Assembly (NCBI GenBank): GCA_945890485.1
Contig: CAMDCN010000009.1
Location: forward strand, 62,001 to 126,000
Direction of reading: 5' to 3'
Origin: Candidatus Sulfopaludibacter sp. SbA3
GTDB lineage: Bacteria > Acidobacteriota > Terriglobia > Bryobacterales > Bryobacteraceae
DNA length: 64,000 nucleotides
Shown here: in pieces, positions 51,325-60,836 of the stretch
Layout: every line of letters starts with the position of its first letter
Position numbering within the stretch: the stretch's first letter is position 1
Translations under genes and position numbers: made by a program
Notes under the pieces: generated by a model
The model's database searches: none
Seen by the model: the letters and a program-made list of their open reading frames with translations, nothing else
Told to the model about the DNA's origin: nothing

Positions 51325-54300
51325 ATGCAAAGACCTTGGTTAGCCTTTGTCGGCTTGCTCGCTTTTTCACACGCAAGCCTTTTTGCCCAGTCAGTGACGT
51401 CACTGGCCGGCGTTGTGACGGATCCTACGGGTGCGGTCGTTCCGAACGCGGCACTCGAACTCGTGAATACTGACACGAACCAGAAGCGCGATGGCAAGTC
51501 GGATGGAAACGGAAACTACTCCTTCCCGCAAATTGCTCCCGGCACGTATAACCTGTCGGTGAAAGCGACGGGGTTCTCGTCGAAGGCCGTGAATGGCATG
51601 CGCCTTCTGGTGAACACCCCGGCGACGATCAACGTGGCGCTCGAGGTTGGCCAGATGACGGAGACGGTATCGATCACGGCCGACTCGGTACAGATCAATA
51701 CCCAGGACGCCTCGCTGGGCAACAGTTTCGGGACGAAGCCTATTTTGCAACTGCCTTTTGAAGCGCGGAATGTGGCGGGGTTGTTATCCCTGCAACCGGG
51801 CGTAACGTTCGCGGGCGCCAATGCGCCGAACAGCTATCGCGGCGGCAATGTCAATGGTGGCAAGAACGATCAGGCGAATGTAACGCTCGACGGCGTCGAC
51901 GTAAACGATCAACAGAACCGCGATCCGTTCACGAGCGTACTCCGCGTGACGTTAGACAGTGTCCAGGAGTTCCGCGTCGTAACGACGAACGCGAACGCCG
52001 AATTCGGCCGTTCCTCCGGTGCGCAGATTTCTCTGGTGACCAAGGGAGGTACGAACGAAGTGCATGGTTCCACGTATTGGTTTGTGCGGAACAAAGCGAC
52101 GAACGCGAACTCCTTCTTTAATAACCAGAATGGCGTGGAACTGGCGAAGCTGAACCGTAACATTTACGGCGCCTCGCTCGGAGGCCCTCTTAAAAAGAAC
52201 CGTCTGTTCCTGTTTGGTAACTATGAGGGACGCAAGGACCTGCGGGAAGACTCGGTGCTGCGCACAGTACCGACGGCTTCGCTTCGGGAAGGCAATGTGA
52301 GGTACATCCGCACCGATGGTTCGATTGCAACGCTGACACCGCAGGATTTGCGGACGCGGATCGACCCTTTGGGGATTGGCCCAAGCCAAGCGGCGTTGAA
52401 CGTACTCCGGGCGTATCCGCTGCCGAATGACCCGGCCGCCGGCGACTCGATCAACACCTCCGGTTTCCGCTTTAACGCGCCGATCAAATTGGATTGGCAG
52501 ACCTACATTGCCAAACTGGACTACGCTCTCGATTCGGCTGGCAGGCACAACATGTTTGTCCGCGGCAATTTACAGGACGACAAAGATACCTCTGCTCCGC
52601 AATTTCCAGGACAGGCACCGAACAATACAAACCTTTCGAACACGAAGGGTATCGCCATCGGTTTGGTGAGTGTCGTGCGCCCCAACATGGTGAACAACTT
52701 CCGCTGGGGCTTAACCCGGGTTGGCATTGAGAACTCCGGCGTCTCCCTGCTTCCGTTTACCACCTTTCGGACGATTGATTCGTTGAACGGGACCAACCGG
52801 CCATTCATCCGGACGACTCCCACGCACACCATCGCGAATGACTTTAGCTGGACGAAAGGTTCTCACGACATTCGCGTGGGCGGCGTGATCCGCGTGATCC
52901 GCAATAGTCGTAGCAACTACGCAAACTCGTTCCCAACGGCTTCGACCAATGCGTCGTGGCTGACTGGAAGTGGCAACCAGTTGGAAGCACCTCTAGGCAC
53001 CGATATCCGTCCGACTGCCCGGGTTGCTTACCGCGATGCGACGATGGCCGTGCTTGGCGTGGTGAGCAACGGCGTGGCCCGCTACAACTACAACAAAGAC
53101 GGTTCGCCCCTACCTGTTGGAGCACCGGTGCTGCGGCAATTCAACGCCGAAGAGTATGAGTTCTATGCGCAGGATACGTGGAAGATGACGCGGTCCTTCA
53201 CGTTGACCTACGGCCTCCGCTACTCGCTGATGCCTCCGATTTACGAAGCGAATGGCATCCAGACCGTGGCGCAGGAGTCGCTGTCGACCTTCTTCGACAC
53301 CCGGGTTGGTCTGGCGGAGGTTGGTGCACCGCAGTTTCTTGTGAACCCGGTGACCTACGTTTTGAAAGAACAGCCTGGCGGGCGGGATCTGTATCCGTTC
53401 CATAAGAAAAACCTGGCGCCCCGATTGGCCATGGCCTGGTCTCCGCAGGGCGATAGCGGCATTTCGAAGTTCTTGTTCGGCGGTCCTGGAAAGACATCGG
53501 TCCGCGCGGGCTGGGGCATGTATTACGACGTGATGGGTGCTGGTTTGATTACCAACTACGACGCGACTGCGCTGGGGTTGGCAACGAGCTTGCAGAATCC
53601 GTCCGCCCGACTGACCCTGTCGACCGCACCGCGCTTCACGGGGTTGAATTCGATCCCGGCTTCGGTGTTGCCCGCACCACCGCCGGCCGGTTTCCCGCAG
53701 GTGGCGCCGAACCTGTTCTCGATCACGAACTCGCTGGACGACCGGCTGCTGCCGCCGTATACGATGAATTTGAACTTCTCGGCGGGACGGGAGTTTAAAG
53801 GCGGATTCTTCCTGCAGGGTTCGTACGTTGGCCGATTGTCCCGCCGCTCCTTGATCAGTGAAGACATCTCGATGCCGACGAACCTCAAGGATCCGGCGAG
53901 TGGCCAGACTTATTTCCAGGCGGCGACGGCGCTCGCCCAATTGGCGAACGCAAACACGCCGGTAGGCTCGGTGGGCCGATTGCCCTTCTGGGAGAATATG
54001 TATCCTGGGTTGGCGAATGCCACATTGTCTGCGACTCAGCGGGCCTATCAGAGAATCGCAGCCAATGCACCCGACTACTCGTATGCTCTTTATGAGATGG
54101 ACGTGCTGTGCAGCCCGAGCTGCAGCAAGTATGGGCCCTATTCGCAATACAACCGGCAGTTCAGTTATCTGCGGTCTCTTCGGTCGGTTGGAAGCGGAAG
54201 CTACCATGCGATGCAGTGGACGGCGCGGAAGCGGTTCAGCCAAGGTGATCAGTTGGAGTTCAACTACACGTGGTCCAAGTCGATTGATTTGGCTTCACGG

Positions 54301-54969
54301 CCGGAGAACTCGACCGACACGAACGGCGTGATCATCAACGCGTTTGACCGCCGGCAGTTCCGCGCGCCATCGGACTACGATACGCGTCACCAGTGGAACG
54401 CCAACTTCGTCTACGGCCTGCCGATGGGCAGGGGGCGCAAGTTGCTGGACCAAGGCGGCATCGTGAACGCAATCGCCGGCGGCTGGCAGTTGAGCGGCCT
54501 GTACCGGCAGTCGACCGGCTTGCCGACTTCAGTGGGTAACGGGCGGTTCTGGCCGACCAACTGGAACATCACAGGCTATGCGACCGCAGTAGGTAACCCA
54601 GTAGTCGGCACGACGCGGAACGCTCCGGCGCCTCCGGGCGGCACGGGCGGCGTGAACCTGTTCCCGAATCCTTCAGCGGCGATTGATGCGTTCGACTACA
54701 CCCTGCCCGGTCAGGCGGGTGGGCGGAACGTTATCCGCGGCGACGGTAACTTCAACCTGGACTTGAGCCTGGGCAAAACTTTCAATATGCCCTGGAGCGA
54801 GAAGCATACGTTGCAGTTCCGCTGGGAAGTTTTCAACGTGACGAACTCGGTGCGGTTTGACCCCTTCTTTACGTCGGCTGACTTGGGCAATCTGGGTTCG
54901 TTCGGCAAATATACGGACACGTTGACCCTGCCGCGCGTTATGCAGTTTGGTTTGCGTTACGACTTCTGA
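51325..54969 (+). CDS. TonB-dependent receptor with carboxypeptidase-like regulatory domain
   Basis: A 1214-residue outer-membrane protein. Signal peptide to SLFAQ, then a carboxypeptidase regulatory-like domain (SLAGVVTDPTGAVVPNAALELVNTDTNQ, GNYSFPQIAPGTYNLSVKATGF), a plug (LQLPFEARNVAGLLSLQPGV, NVTLDGVDVNDQQNRDPF, SVQEFRVVTTNANAEFGRSSGAQISLVTKGGTNEVHGS) and a very long barrel ending RVMQFGLRYDF with terminal Phe. It has its own promoter region, an AGGGGA ribosome binding site at 51310-51315 and a strong terminator behind it, so it is monocistronic. It differs from the receptor at 10331 in the barrel. The substrate is unknown. Confidence 0.9.
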   Translation: MQRPWLAFVGLLAFSHASLFAQSVTSLAGVVTDPTGAVVPNAALELVNTDTNQKRDGKSDGNGNYSFPQIAPGTYNLSVKATGFSSKAVNGMRLLVNTPATINVALEVGQMTETVSITADSVQINTQDASLGNSFGTKPILQLPFEARNVAGLLSLQPGVTFAGANAPNSYRGGNVNGGKNDQANVTLDGVDVNDQQNRDPFTSVLRVTLDSVQEFRVVTTNANAEFGRSSGAQISLVTKGGTNEVHGSTYWFVRNKATNANSFFNNQNGVELAKLNRNIYGASLGGPLKKNRLFLFGNYEGRKDLREDSVLRTVPTASLREGNVRYIRTDGSIATLTPQDLRTRIDPLGIGPSQAALNVLRAYPLPNDPAAGDSINTSGFRFNAPIKLDWQTYIAKLDYALDSAGRHNMFVRGNLQDDKDTSAPQFPGQAPNNTNLSNTKGIAIGLVSVVRPNMVNNFRWGLTRVGIENSGVSLLPFTTFRTIDSLNGTNRPFIRTTPTHTIANDFSWTKGSHDIRVGGVIRVIRNSRSNYANSFPTASTNASWLTGSGNQLEAPLGTDIRPTARVAYRDATMAVLGVVSNGVARYNYNKDGSPLPVGAPVLRQFNAEEYEFYAQDTWKMTRSFTLTYGLRYSLMPPIYEANGIQTVAQESLSTFFDTRVGLAEVGAPQFLVNPVTYVLKEQPGGRDLYPFHKKNLAPRLAMAWSPQGDSGISKFLFGGPGKTSVRAGWGMYYDVMGAGLITNYDATALGLATSLQNPSARLTLSTAPRFTGLNSIPASVLPAPPPAGFPQVAPNLFSITNSLDDRLLPPYTMNLNFSAGREFKGGFFLQGSYVGRLSRRSLISEDISMPTNLKDPASGQTYFQAATALAQLANANTPVGSVGRLPFWENMYPGLANATLSATQRAYQRIAANAPDYSYALYEMDVLCSPSCSKYGPYSQYNRQFSYLRSLRSVGSGSYHAMQWTARKRFSQGDQLEFNYTWSKSIDLASRPENSTDTNGVIINAFDRRQFRAPSDYDTRHQWNANFVYGLPMGRGRKLLDQGGIVNAIAGGWQLSGLYRQSTGLPTSVGNGRFWPTNWNITGYATAVGNPVVGTTRNAPAPPGGTGGVNLFPNPSAAIDAFDYTLPGQAGGRNVIRGDGNFNLDLSLGKTFNMPWSEKHTLQFRWEVFNVTNSVRFDPFFTSADLGNLGSFGKYTDTLTLPRVMQFGLRYDF

Positions 54970-54997
54970 GGAAGTCGAATTAAAGTGCTGGACAGAA

Positions 54998-55029
54998 GGG
55001 CGGCCTACTTGGTAGGCCGCCCTTTTTTT
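54998..55029 (+). terminator. Strong intrinsic terminator
   Basis: GGGCGGCCTAC and GTAGGCCGCCC form a perfect 11-base GC-rich stem with a TTG loop, followed by seven T's. It is placed 28 bases after the TonB receptor stop and is the clearest terminator in the window. Confidence 0.92.
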
Positions 55030-55043
55030 GGTAGGGTCGAGGT

Positions 55044-55547
55044 ATGGCGACAGGAACTCTGATTTCGGAAGACGAGTACTTGCGGAGCAGCTACGAGGGG
55101 CCGGAGCCTGAGTATCGGGACGGGGAGTTGATTGACCGCGGTATGCCCACATATCTGCATGGCATGATCCAGATGGTGCTGGGGGCGCTGTTCCTTCCCT
55201 ACCGGAAAAGTCACGATTTGTGGCCGGCCTCGGAGGCGAGACATCGCGTTCGTCCTGGCTTGGTTCGAATTCCTGACGTTGCCGTGCAGCAGGGCAAACC
55301 GGCAATGAGTCACCCGGATCATCCACCGTATGTTGCGATCGAAGTCTTGTCTCCGGATGATCGCATGGGCGATGTGACCGCTAAACTGCGGGAGTACCGG
55401 GATTTCGGCGTGGCGCATTCCTGGGTCGTCGATCCGGTTGCCCAAGCTCTCTACGTTTTTGATTCCGATGGGTTGCATCAAGTGCGCTCGCTGCAGATTC
55501 CAGAGTTCGGGATCAACTTCACCCCGGAGCAGATCTTCGAGGCATAG
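55044..55547 (+). CDS. Uma2 family protein (DUF820)
   Basis: A 167-residue protein of the Uma2/DUF820 family, which has a PD-(D/E)xK nuclease-like fold. The pattern is YRDGELIDRGMPTYLHGMIQ, then RIPDVAVQQG, YVAIEVLSPDDRMGDVTAKLREYRDFGV and SWVVDPVAQALYVFD, with the acidic residues of the putative active site (PDVAV, IEVLSPDD) conserved. Family members are very numerous in cyanobacteria and other large genomes and are suspected to be endonucleases, but a cellular role is not established. The start lies just after the terminator; a TAGGGT box ends 6 bases before the ATG. Confidence 0.82.
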   Translation: MATGTLISEDEYLRSSYEGPEPEYRDGELIDRGMPTYLHGMIQMVLGALFLPYRKSHDLWPASEARHRVRPGLVRIPDVAVQQGKPAMSHPDHPPYVAIEVLSPDDRMGDVTAKLREYRDFGVAHSWVVDPVAQALYVFDSDGLHQVRSLQIPEFGINFTPEQIFEA

Positions 55548-55579
55548 CCCGGCCGTGTCAAAATAGGGGGTTAACCCTC

Positions 55580-58219
55580 ATGACTGGCCACGACGTACGT
55601 CAAAAGTTCCTAGATTACTTCGCCGCCCGCGGACATCGCGTGGTGCGCTCCTCCTCCCTGGTTCCCGCTAACGACCCCACGTTGCTGTTCACCAACGCCG
55701 GGATGAACCAGTTCAAGGACATCTTCCTCGGCATGGAGAAACGCGACTACTCGCGGGCAACCACGTCGCAGAAGTGCGTCCGGGCCGGGGGCAAGCATAA
55801 CGACCTCGAGAACGTCGGCTACACCCGCCGCCACCATACGTTCTTCGAGATGCTCGGGAACTTCTCGTTCGGCGACTACTTCAAAACAGAAGCCATCGAC
55901 TTTGCCTGGGAACTGATCACGAAGGAGTACGGCCTCGACAAAGAGCGGCTCTACGTCACCGTGTTCCGCGAAGACGATGAAGCCGAGGAGTTGTGGCAGA
56001 AAGTAACCGGGATCCCGAAGAGCCGAATCTTCCGGCTGGACGAGAAAGACAACTTCTGGCAAATGGGCGATACCGGACCGTGTGGACCTTGCTCGGAAAT
56101 CCACTTCGACCTGGGGCCGGACGGCGCGGAGCCGGGCCGCGAAGACGAGGCATTTCCGCTCGATGGCGGCGGCCGTTTCGTTGAAATTTGGAACCTGGTC
56201 TTCATGCAGTTCGACCGCTCGGCCAGCGGCATCATGAACCCGCTGCCGCGGCCTTCGATCGACACCGGCATGGGCCTCGAACGGATCGCGGCGATCATGC
56301 AGGGCAAGATGTCGAACTACGACTGCGACCTGATCAGCCCAATCATCGACCATCTGGCTGCCCTCATCAAGATGGATCCGGAACGGGACGCAAAAACCGG
56401 CGCCGTGCTACGCATCAATGCCGACCATGCGCGGGCCGCGGCGTTTCTGATTCACGACGGCGTGGTGCCGTCAAACGAAGGCCGTGGCTATGTGTTGCGG
56501 AAAATTATGCGCCGGGCGCTGCGGAACGCGCGTATTCTCGGGGTGCAGGATACCTACTTCCATAAGCTGACGCAGTTCGTAGCGGAGTTCATGAAGCCGG
56601 CGTACCCGGAGCTGCTCGAAAACGTCGAGCGGGTGACGCGCGTGGTGAAAGAAGAGGAACACCGGTACGCGACGACCTACCAGGTGGCCGAGCGGATCTT
56701 CGTCGACGAAGCCAAGCGCGCCGTGGGCGGGCTGCTGCCGGGCGCGGCCGCGTTCAAGCTTTACGACACGTATGGCTTAGCGATTGATGAGCAGGAAGAT
56801 ATGGCGCGTGAGTTTGGCTTGCAGATCGATACCGAAGGGTTCTCCGCGGAAATGGAAAAGCAGCGGGATCGGGCGCGGGCTTCGTGGAAAGGCGCGGAGA
56901 AGGCGACCGTGGCGCCGGTGTATAGCCAGATTCAGGCCAAGTTGGGACGGACCAAGTTCCTGGGCTACGACCAGTTGACGTCGACGGCTTCGCGCGTGGT
57001 GGCGATTCTGGTGGACCAGCACCTGGTAACGACCGTCGGGGCGGGCGTGGAGTGCGAACTCGTGGTTGACCAGACGCCTTTCTACGCCGAGAGCGGCGGG
57101 CAGGTGGGCGACCAAGGGGAATGGCTGCTGAAGGGCGAAGTGGTGGCGACGGTGAAGAGCACGTACCCGGCGGTTCCGGGGCTGAGTGTTCACCGGATCA
57201 CGACGACGGCGCCGCTCGCGGCGGATATGGTGCTGCAGGGCGCGGTGGCCGTTGGCACGCGGTCGGCGACGATGCGGAACCATACGGCGACGCACTTGCT
57301 GCACGCAGCGCTGCGGCAGGTGCTGGGTTCGCACGTGAAGCAGGCGGGTTCGATCGTGGACTCCGGACGGTTACGGTTCGACTTTGCCCACTACACGGCG
57401 ATGGACGCCGAAGAGGTGGCGCAGGTGGAGCTGATCGTAAACGAAGAGATCATGCGGAACACGGCCGTTTCGACGGACGTGATGGAGTTGGAAGACGCCT
57501 TGTCGACGGGGGCCATGGCCCTGTTCGGTGAAAAGTACGGCGAGAAGGTTCGCGTAGTGAAAGTGCCGGGCTTCAGCAAAGAGCTATGCGGCGGCACGCA
57601 CGTTTCGCGGACGGGCGACATCGGTTTGTGCAAGATCGTCTACGAAGGTTCGATCTCGGCCGGCGTTCGACGGATTGAAGCGATTACTGGGAACGCGGCG
57701 GTGGAGCGGTTCCAGGCGGCGACGACTTCGCTGCACCGGGTGGCGCAGATTGTTCATGCGACCGAGCCGGAGTTGGTGGAGCAGGTGGAGAAGCTGCTGG
57801 CGCATCAGCGGACGCTTGAGAAAGAGCTGCAGCAACTGAAGCAGCAGATGGCGCAGGCGAAGTCGGGTCAGGTGGAGGCATTAGCGCGCGAAATCAAGGG
57901 CGCGAAGGTGCTGGCGGCGCGGGTGGACGGCTTGGACCGGGACCAGATGCGGGCGCTGGCTGACACGCTGCGGAATAAATGGAAGTCGGCCGTCGTCGTG
58001 TTGGGCGCGGCGGACGGAGAAAACGTGGCGCTGATCAGCGCGGTGACCAAAGACCTGACGGCCAAAGTTCACGCGGGCAAACTGATCGGCCCGGTGGCGG
58101 CGGCGGTAGGCGGCAAGGGCGGCGGCCGGCCGGACCTGGCCGAGGCTGGCGGTAAGGATGCCGGGGCGCTCGATGCGGCGTTAGAGGCGGTTTACGCGGC
58201 GGTGGAAGGCGCGCTGTGA
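55580..58219 (+). CDS. alaS: Alanyl-tRNA synthetase
   Basis: An 879-residue enzyme that charges tRNA-Ala. The class II core begins VRQKFLDYFAARGHRVVRSSSLVPANDPTLLFTNAGMNQFK, with HHTFFEMLGNFSFGDYFK and GMGLERIAAIMQG. The editing domain follows with MRNHTATHLLHAALRQVLG and LCGGTHVSRTGDIG, giving the zinc-binding His and Cys set; a coiled coil (EKLLAHQRTLEKELQQLKQQM) and the DHHA1 domain end the protein. Full length. Upstream, GGGTTAACCC (55568-55577) is palindromic and AGGGGG precedes the ATG by 9 bases. It leads a six-gene operon and overlaps ypdA by GTGA. Confidence 0.96.
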   Translation: MTGHDVRQKFLDYFAARGHRVVRSSSLVPANDPTLLFTNAGMNQFKDIFLGMEKRDYSRATTSQKCVRAGGKHNDLENVGYTRRHHTFFEMLGNFSFGDYFKTEAIDFAWELITKEYGLDKERLYVTVFREDDEAEELWQKVTGIPKSRIFRLDEKDNFWQMGDTGPCGPCSEIHFDLGPDGAEPGREDEAFPLDGGGRFVEIWNLVFMQFDRSASGIMNPLPRPSIDTGMGLERIAAIMQGKMSNYDCDLISPIIDHLAALIKMDPERDAKTGAVLRINADHARAAAFLIHDGVVPSNEGRGYVLRKIMRRALRNARILGVQDTYFHKLTQFVAEFMKPAYPELLENVERVTRVVKEEEHRYATTYQVAERIFVDEAKRAVGGLLPGAAAFKLYDTYGLAIDEQEDMAREFGLQIDTEGFSAEMEKQRDRARASWKGAEKATVAPVYSQIQAKLGRTKFLGYDQLTSTASRVVAILVDQHLVTTVGAGVECELVVDQTPFYAESGGQVGDQGEWLLKGEVVATVKSTYPAVPGLSVHRITTTAPLAADMVLQGAVAVGTRSATMRNHTATHLLHAALRQVLGSHVKQAGSIVDSGRLRFDFAHYTAMDAEEVAQVELIVNEEIMRNTAVSTDVMELEDALSTGAMALFGEKYGEKVRVVKVPGFSKELCGGTHVSRTGDIGLCKIVYEGSISAGVRRIEAITGNAAVERFQAATTSLHRVAQIVHATEPELVEQVEKLLAHQRTLEKELQQLKQQMAQAKSGQVEALAREIKGAKVLAARVDGLDRDQMRALADTLRNKWKSAVVVLGAADGENVALISAVTKDLTAKVHAGKLIGPVAAAVGGKGGGRPDLAEAGGKDAGALDAALEAVYAAVEGAL

Positions 58220-59175
58220 TTGATGTCGTGATTGTCGGGGCGGGGCCTACGGGCCTCGCCTGCGGCATCGAATTGAAGAAGTTGGGAGTGAACGCGGTCC
58301 TGGTCGAGAAGGGCTGCGTGGTGAATTCGCTGTATCATTACCCGCAGAACATGGTGTTCTTCACGACGCCGGAACTGCTCGAAATCGGCGGTATTCCGAT
58401 GACTTCGCTGAACGACAAGCCGAACCGCGTGGAGGGTTTGAAGTACTATCGGCGCGTGGCGGACCACTACGATCTCGACATTCGACAGTACGAGCGGGTG
58501 GAACGGATAGCGGGCGAAGACGGGGCATTCGTGACGGTGACTTCGAAGGGCGAGTACGCTTCGAAGAAGGTGATCCTGGCGACGGGGTATTACGATATTC
58601 CAAACCTGCTGGGCGTGCCGGGGGAGGAGTTGCCGAAGGTGATCCACTACTACAAAGAGGCGCATCCGTACTACGACCAGGATGTGCTCGTCGTGGGAGC
58701 CAAGAACTCGGCGGCGATTGCGGCGCTCGAATTGTGGTGGACCGGGGCGCGGGTGACGATGGTTCATCGGGGCGCCGAAGTGCACAAGCACGTGAAGTAC
58801 TGGATCAAGCCGAACATCGAGAACCGGTTGAAGAACGGCGAGATCAAGGGGTATTTTTGCTCGCGCGTGACAGCGATCCGGGAGAAGGAAGTAGAGCTGG
58901 AGACACCGGAGGGTCCGGTGACGTTGAAGAACGACTTCGTGTTCGCCATGACGGGTTACCGGCCGGATTTTGAGTTCATGGCGGCGCATGGGATCACGCT
59001 CGACGAGGAGTCGGGCCGGCCGGCGGTGAACTCGGACACCTTTGAAAGTGCCAGACCGGGGATGTATCTGGCGGGCGTCGTGGTGGCAGGGGTCCACACG
59101 AACGAGATTTTCATTGAAAACGGCCGCTTTCACGGCGGCGCGATCGCTCAGGATATTGCGGCGAAAGTGGGATGA
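58216..59175 (+). CDS. ypdA: YpdA-type FAD/NAD(P) disulfide reductase
   Basis: A 319-residue flavoprotein starting GTG with IDVVIVGAGPTGLACGIELKKLG (FAD motif GxGxxG). A second nucleotide motif appears at VLVVGAKNSAAIAALELWWTGARVTMVHRG. The redox CxxC of thioredoxin reductase is missing, as in the YpdA family, and the phrases KGCVVNSLYHYPQNMVFFTTPELLEIGGIP and HTNEIFIENGRFHG are characteristic. YpdA reduces bacillithiol disulfide in Firmicutes; here the thiol is unproven because the biosynthesis genes are not in the window. It overlaps both neighbours by 4 bases. Confidence 0.87.
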   Translation: MIDVVIVGAGPTGLACGIELKKLGVNAVLVEKGCVVNSLYHYPQNMVFFTTPELLEIGGIPMTSLNDKPNRVEGLKYYRRVADHYDLDIRQYERVERIAGEDGAFVTVTSKGEYASKKVILATGYYDIPNLLGVPGEELPKVIHYYKEAHPYYDQDVLVVGAKNSAAIAALELWWTGARVTMVHRGAEVHKHVKYWIKPNIENRLKNGEIKGYFCSRVTAIREKEVELETPEGPVTLKNDFVFAMTGYRPDFEFMAAHGITLDEESGRPAVNSDTFESARPGMYLAGVVVAGVHTNEIFIENGRFHGGAIAQDIAAKVG

Positions 59176-60005
59176 AGATCGTCCACCTCGACAGCGGACG
59201 GGAGATGCGGGGCGGGCAGTGGCAGGTTCTGCATCTCATTGAGGCGCTGGCGGAGGCGGGGCACGAGCAAGTGTTGGTGGCGCCGCGGGAGGCGCCTTTG
59301 GCGCAGCGGGTGAAGATTCCGGTGCGGGCGCCGCTGAGTTGGTGGCCGCGGGGAGATCTCTATCACGCGCACGATGCGAAGATGCATACCTGGGCCGCGC
59401 TGCTGGGGCGTCGGCCACTTGTGGTGGCTCGACGGGTCGCGTTTCCGGTGAAGAACCGGTGGAAGTACCGCCTGGCTGATTGCTATATAGCGGTTTCTGC
59501 GGCGGTCGCGCGGGAGCTGCGTAAGGCGGGGGTCGAGGAGCGGAAGATCCGGGTGGTCTATGACGGGGTACAGGACTTGGCGCGTTCGACGCGGACGGGA
59601 GCGTTGATCGCGCCGGCGTCGGAGGACCCGATGAAGGGTTCGGCGTTGATCCGGGAGGCCGGGGTGGCCTGTACGTTCTCCGAAGACTTGGTGAAGGATC
59701 TGGCGACGGCTTCGGCAATGCTCTATATCACTCATCAGGAGGGGCTGGGGTCCGCGGCGCTGCTGGCTATGTCGGCGAGTGTGCCGGTGATTGCGTCGCG
59801 CGTGGGCGGGTTGCCGGAAATTGTGAAGGACGGCGAGACGGGTTTGCTGGTGGAGAACACGGCGGAGGCGATCCGGGCGGCGGTGGCGCGGGTGGGCGAG
59901 TTGGGGCCGATGGGAGAACAGGGCAGGGAAATGGTGCGGGAGCGGTTTCTTCTGCGGCACATGGCGGCTGCTACGCTCAGAGTCTACGAGGAGTTGGTGC
60001 GATGA
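59172..60005 (+). CDS. GT4-family glycosyltransferase
   Basis: A 277-residue protein, shorter than typical GT4 enzymes (about 350-400). It begins MKIVHLDSGREMRGGQWQVLHLIEALAEAGHEQVLVAP, a GT-B N-terminal motif with GGQ, and continues DLYHAHDAKMHTWAALLGRRPLVVARRV. The C-terminal donor site shows YITHQEGLGSAALLAMSASVPVIASRVGGLPEIVKDGETGLLV, where the EGLGSAALLAMS stretch corresponds to the usual E-x7-E region although the second Glu is replaced. The central linker is shortened. Acceptor and sugar are unknown; a cell-envelope role is likely given the uppS and cdsA neighbours. Confidence 0.8.
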   Translation: MKIVHLDSGREMRGGQWQVLHLIEALAEAGHEQVLVAPREAPLAQRVKIPVRAPLSWWPRGDLYHAHDAKMHTWAALLGRRPLVVARRVAFPVKNRWKYRLADCYIAVSAAVARELRKAGVEERKIRVVYDGVQDLARSTRTGALIAPASEDPMKGSALIREAGVACTFSEDLVKDLATASAMLYITHQEGLGSAALLAMSASVPVIASRVGGLPEIVKDGETGLLVENTAEAIRAAVARVGELGPMGEQGREMVRERFLLRHMAAATLRVYEELVR

Positions 60006-60796
60006 TCGAGGCGGTATTGGCGGGTCTGCTGGGGCTGCTGATCGGCAGTTTCCTGAACGTATGCGTTTACCGGTTGCCGCGGGACTTGTCGGTTTGGACA
60101 CCGGCGCGGAGCTACTGCCCGGGCTGTGAAACAGTGATTGCGTGGTACGACAACCTGCCGGTTTTGAGCTACCTGCTACTGCGCGGAAAATGCCGGCGCT
60201 GCGGGACAGGAATTCCGGCACGGTACTTGTTGACAGAAGTGCTTTGTGGTGTAATGTTCTTTTCGTGTGCTTGGTGGTTTGGCGCGACGCTGTTGGCAGG
60301 GAAGCTGATGATGTTCAGTGCGATCAATCTGGCGTTGTTCTTTTGCGACCTGGAGGAGCGGATTCTTCCGGACGAATTCACGTTGGGCGGGACGCTGGCA
60401 GGATTGGTTTGGGCTTATTTTGTGGCGCTGCCCATGGGGTTCACGATGCTTTTTTTGCCACTGGACACGCCGGCGCCTTGGATTTCGGTAGCCGAGGGAG
60501 CGTTTGCGGCCGGGTTCGCTTACGGTTCGTTTCGCTTGTTGGGCTGGGCGTACGAGCGCTTTCGGGACCGGGAGGGACTGGGGATGGGCGATATGAAGAT
60601 GGTCGCGATGTTTGGGGCGTTTCTGGGGTTGATGTCGACACTTGAATCGATTCTGATCGGGTCCGTTCTGGGTTCATTTTTAGGACTGTTGTTTATCAAG
60701 TTGCGGCGTGAGGATAGCGCGCAATATGAGCTGCCGTTTGGTTCGTTTCTGGCGGTGGGAGCGGTGGCGGCGGCGTGGATTGAGGCCTTGCGGTAG
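60002..60796 (+). CDS. pilD: Prepilin peptidase (type IV leader peptidase)
   Basis: A 264-residue integral membrane aspartic protease (A24 family) that cleaves and N-methylates prepilins. The N-terminal part shows GLLIGSFLNVCVYRLPRDLSVWTPARSYCPGC and RGKCRRCGTGIP, giving the two CxxC zinc pairs of the bifunctional type. The catalytic aspartates fit DLEERILPDEFT and GMGDMKMVAMFGAFLG. Seven to eight helices are predicted. It overlaps the glycosyltransferase gene by 4 bases. No pilin genes are in the window, so its substrates are encoded elsewhere. Confidence 0.92.
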   Translation: MIEAVLAGLLGLLIGSFLNVCVYRLPRDLSVWTPARSYCPGCETVIAWYDNLPVLSYLLLRGKCRRCGTGIPARYLLTEVLCGVMFFSCAWWFGATLLAGKLMMFSAINLALFFCDLEERILPDEFTLGGTLAGLVWAYFVALPMGFTMLFLPLDTPAPWISVAEGAFAAGFAYGSFRLLGWAYERFRDREGLGMGDMKMVAMFGAFLGLMSTLESILIGSVLGSFLGLLFIKLRREDSAQYELPFGSFLAVGAVAAAWIEALR

Positions 60797-60836
60797 GGAC
60801 GATACGGATGTTGCGTTACACTGTGAGATTACGCCG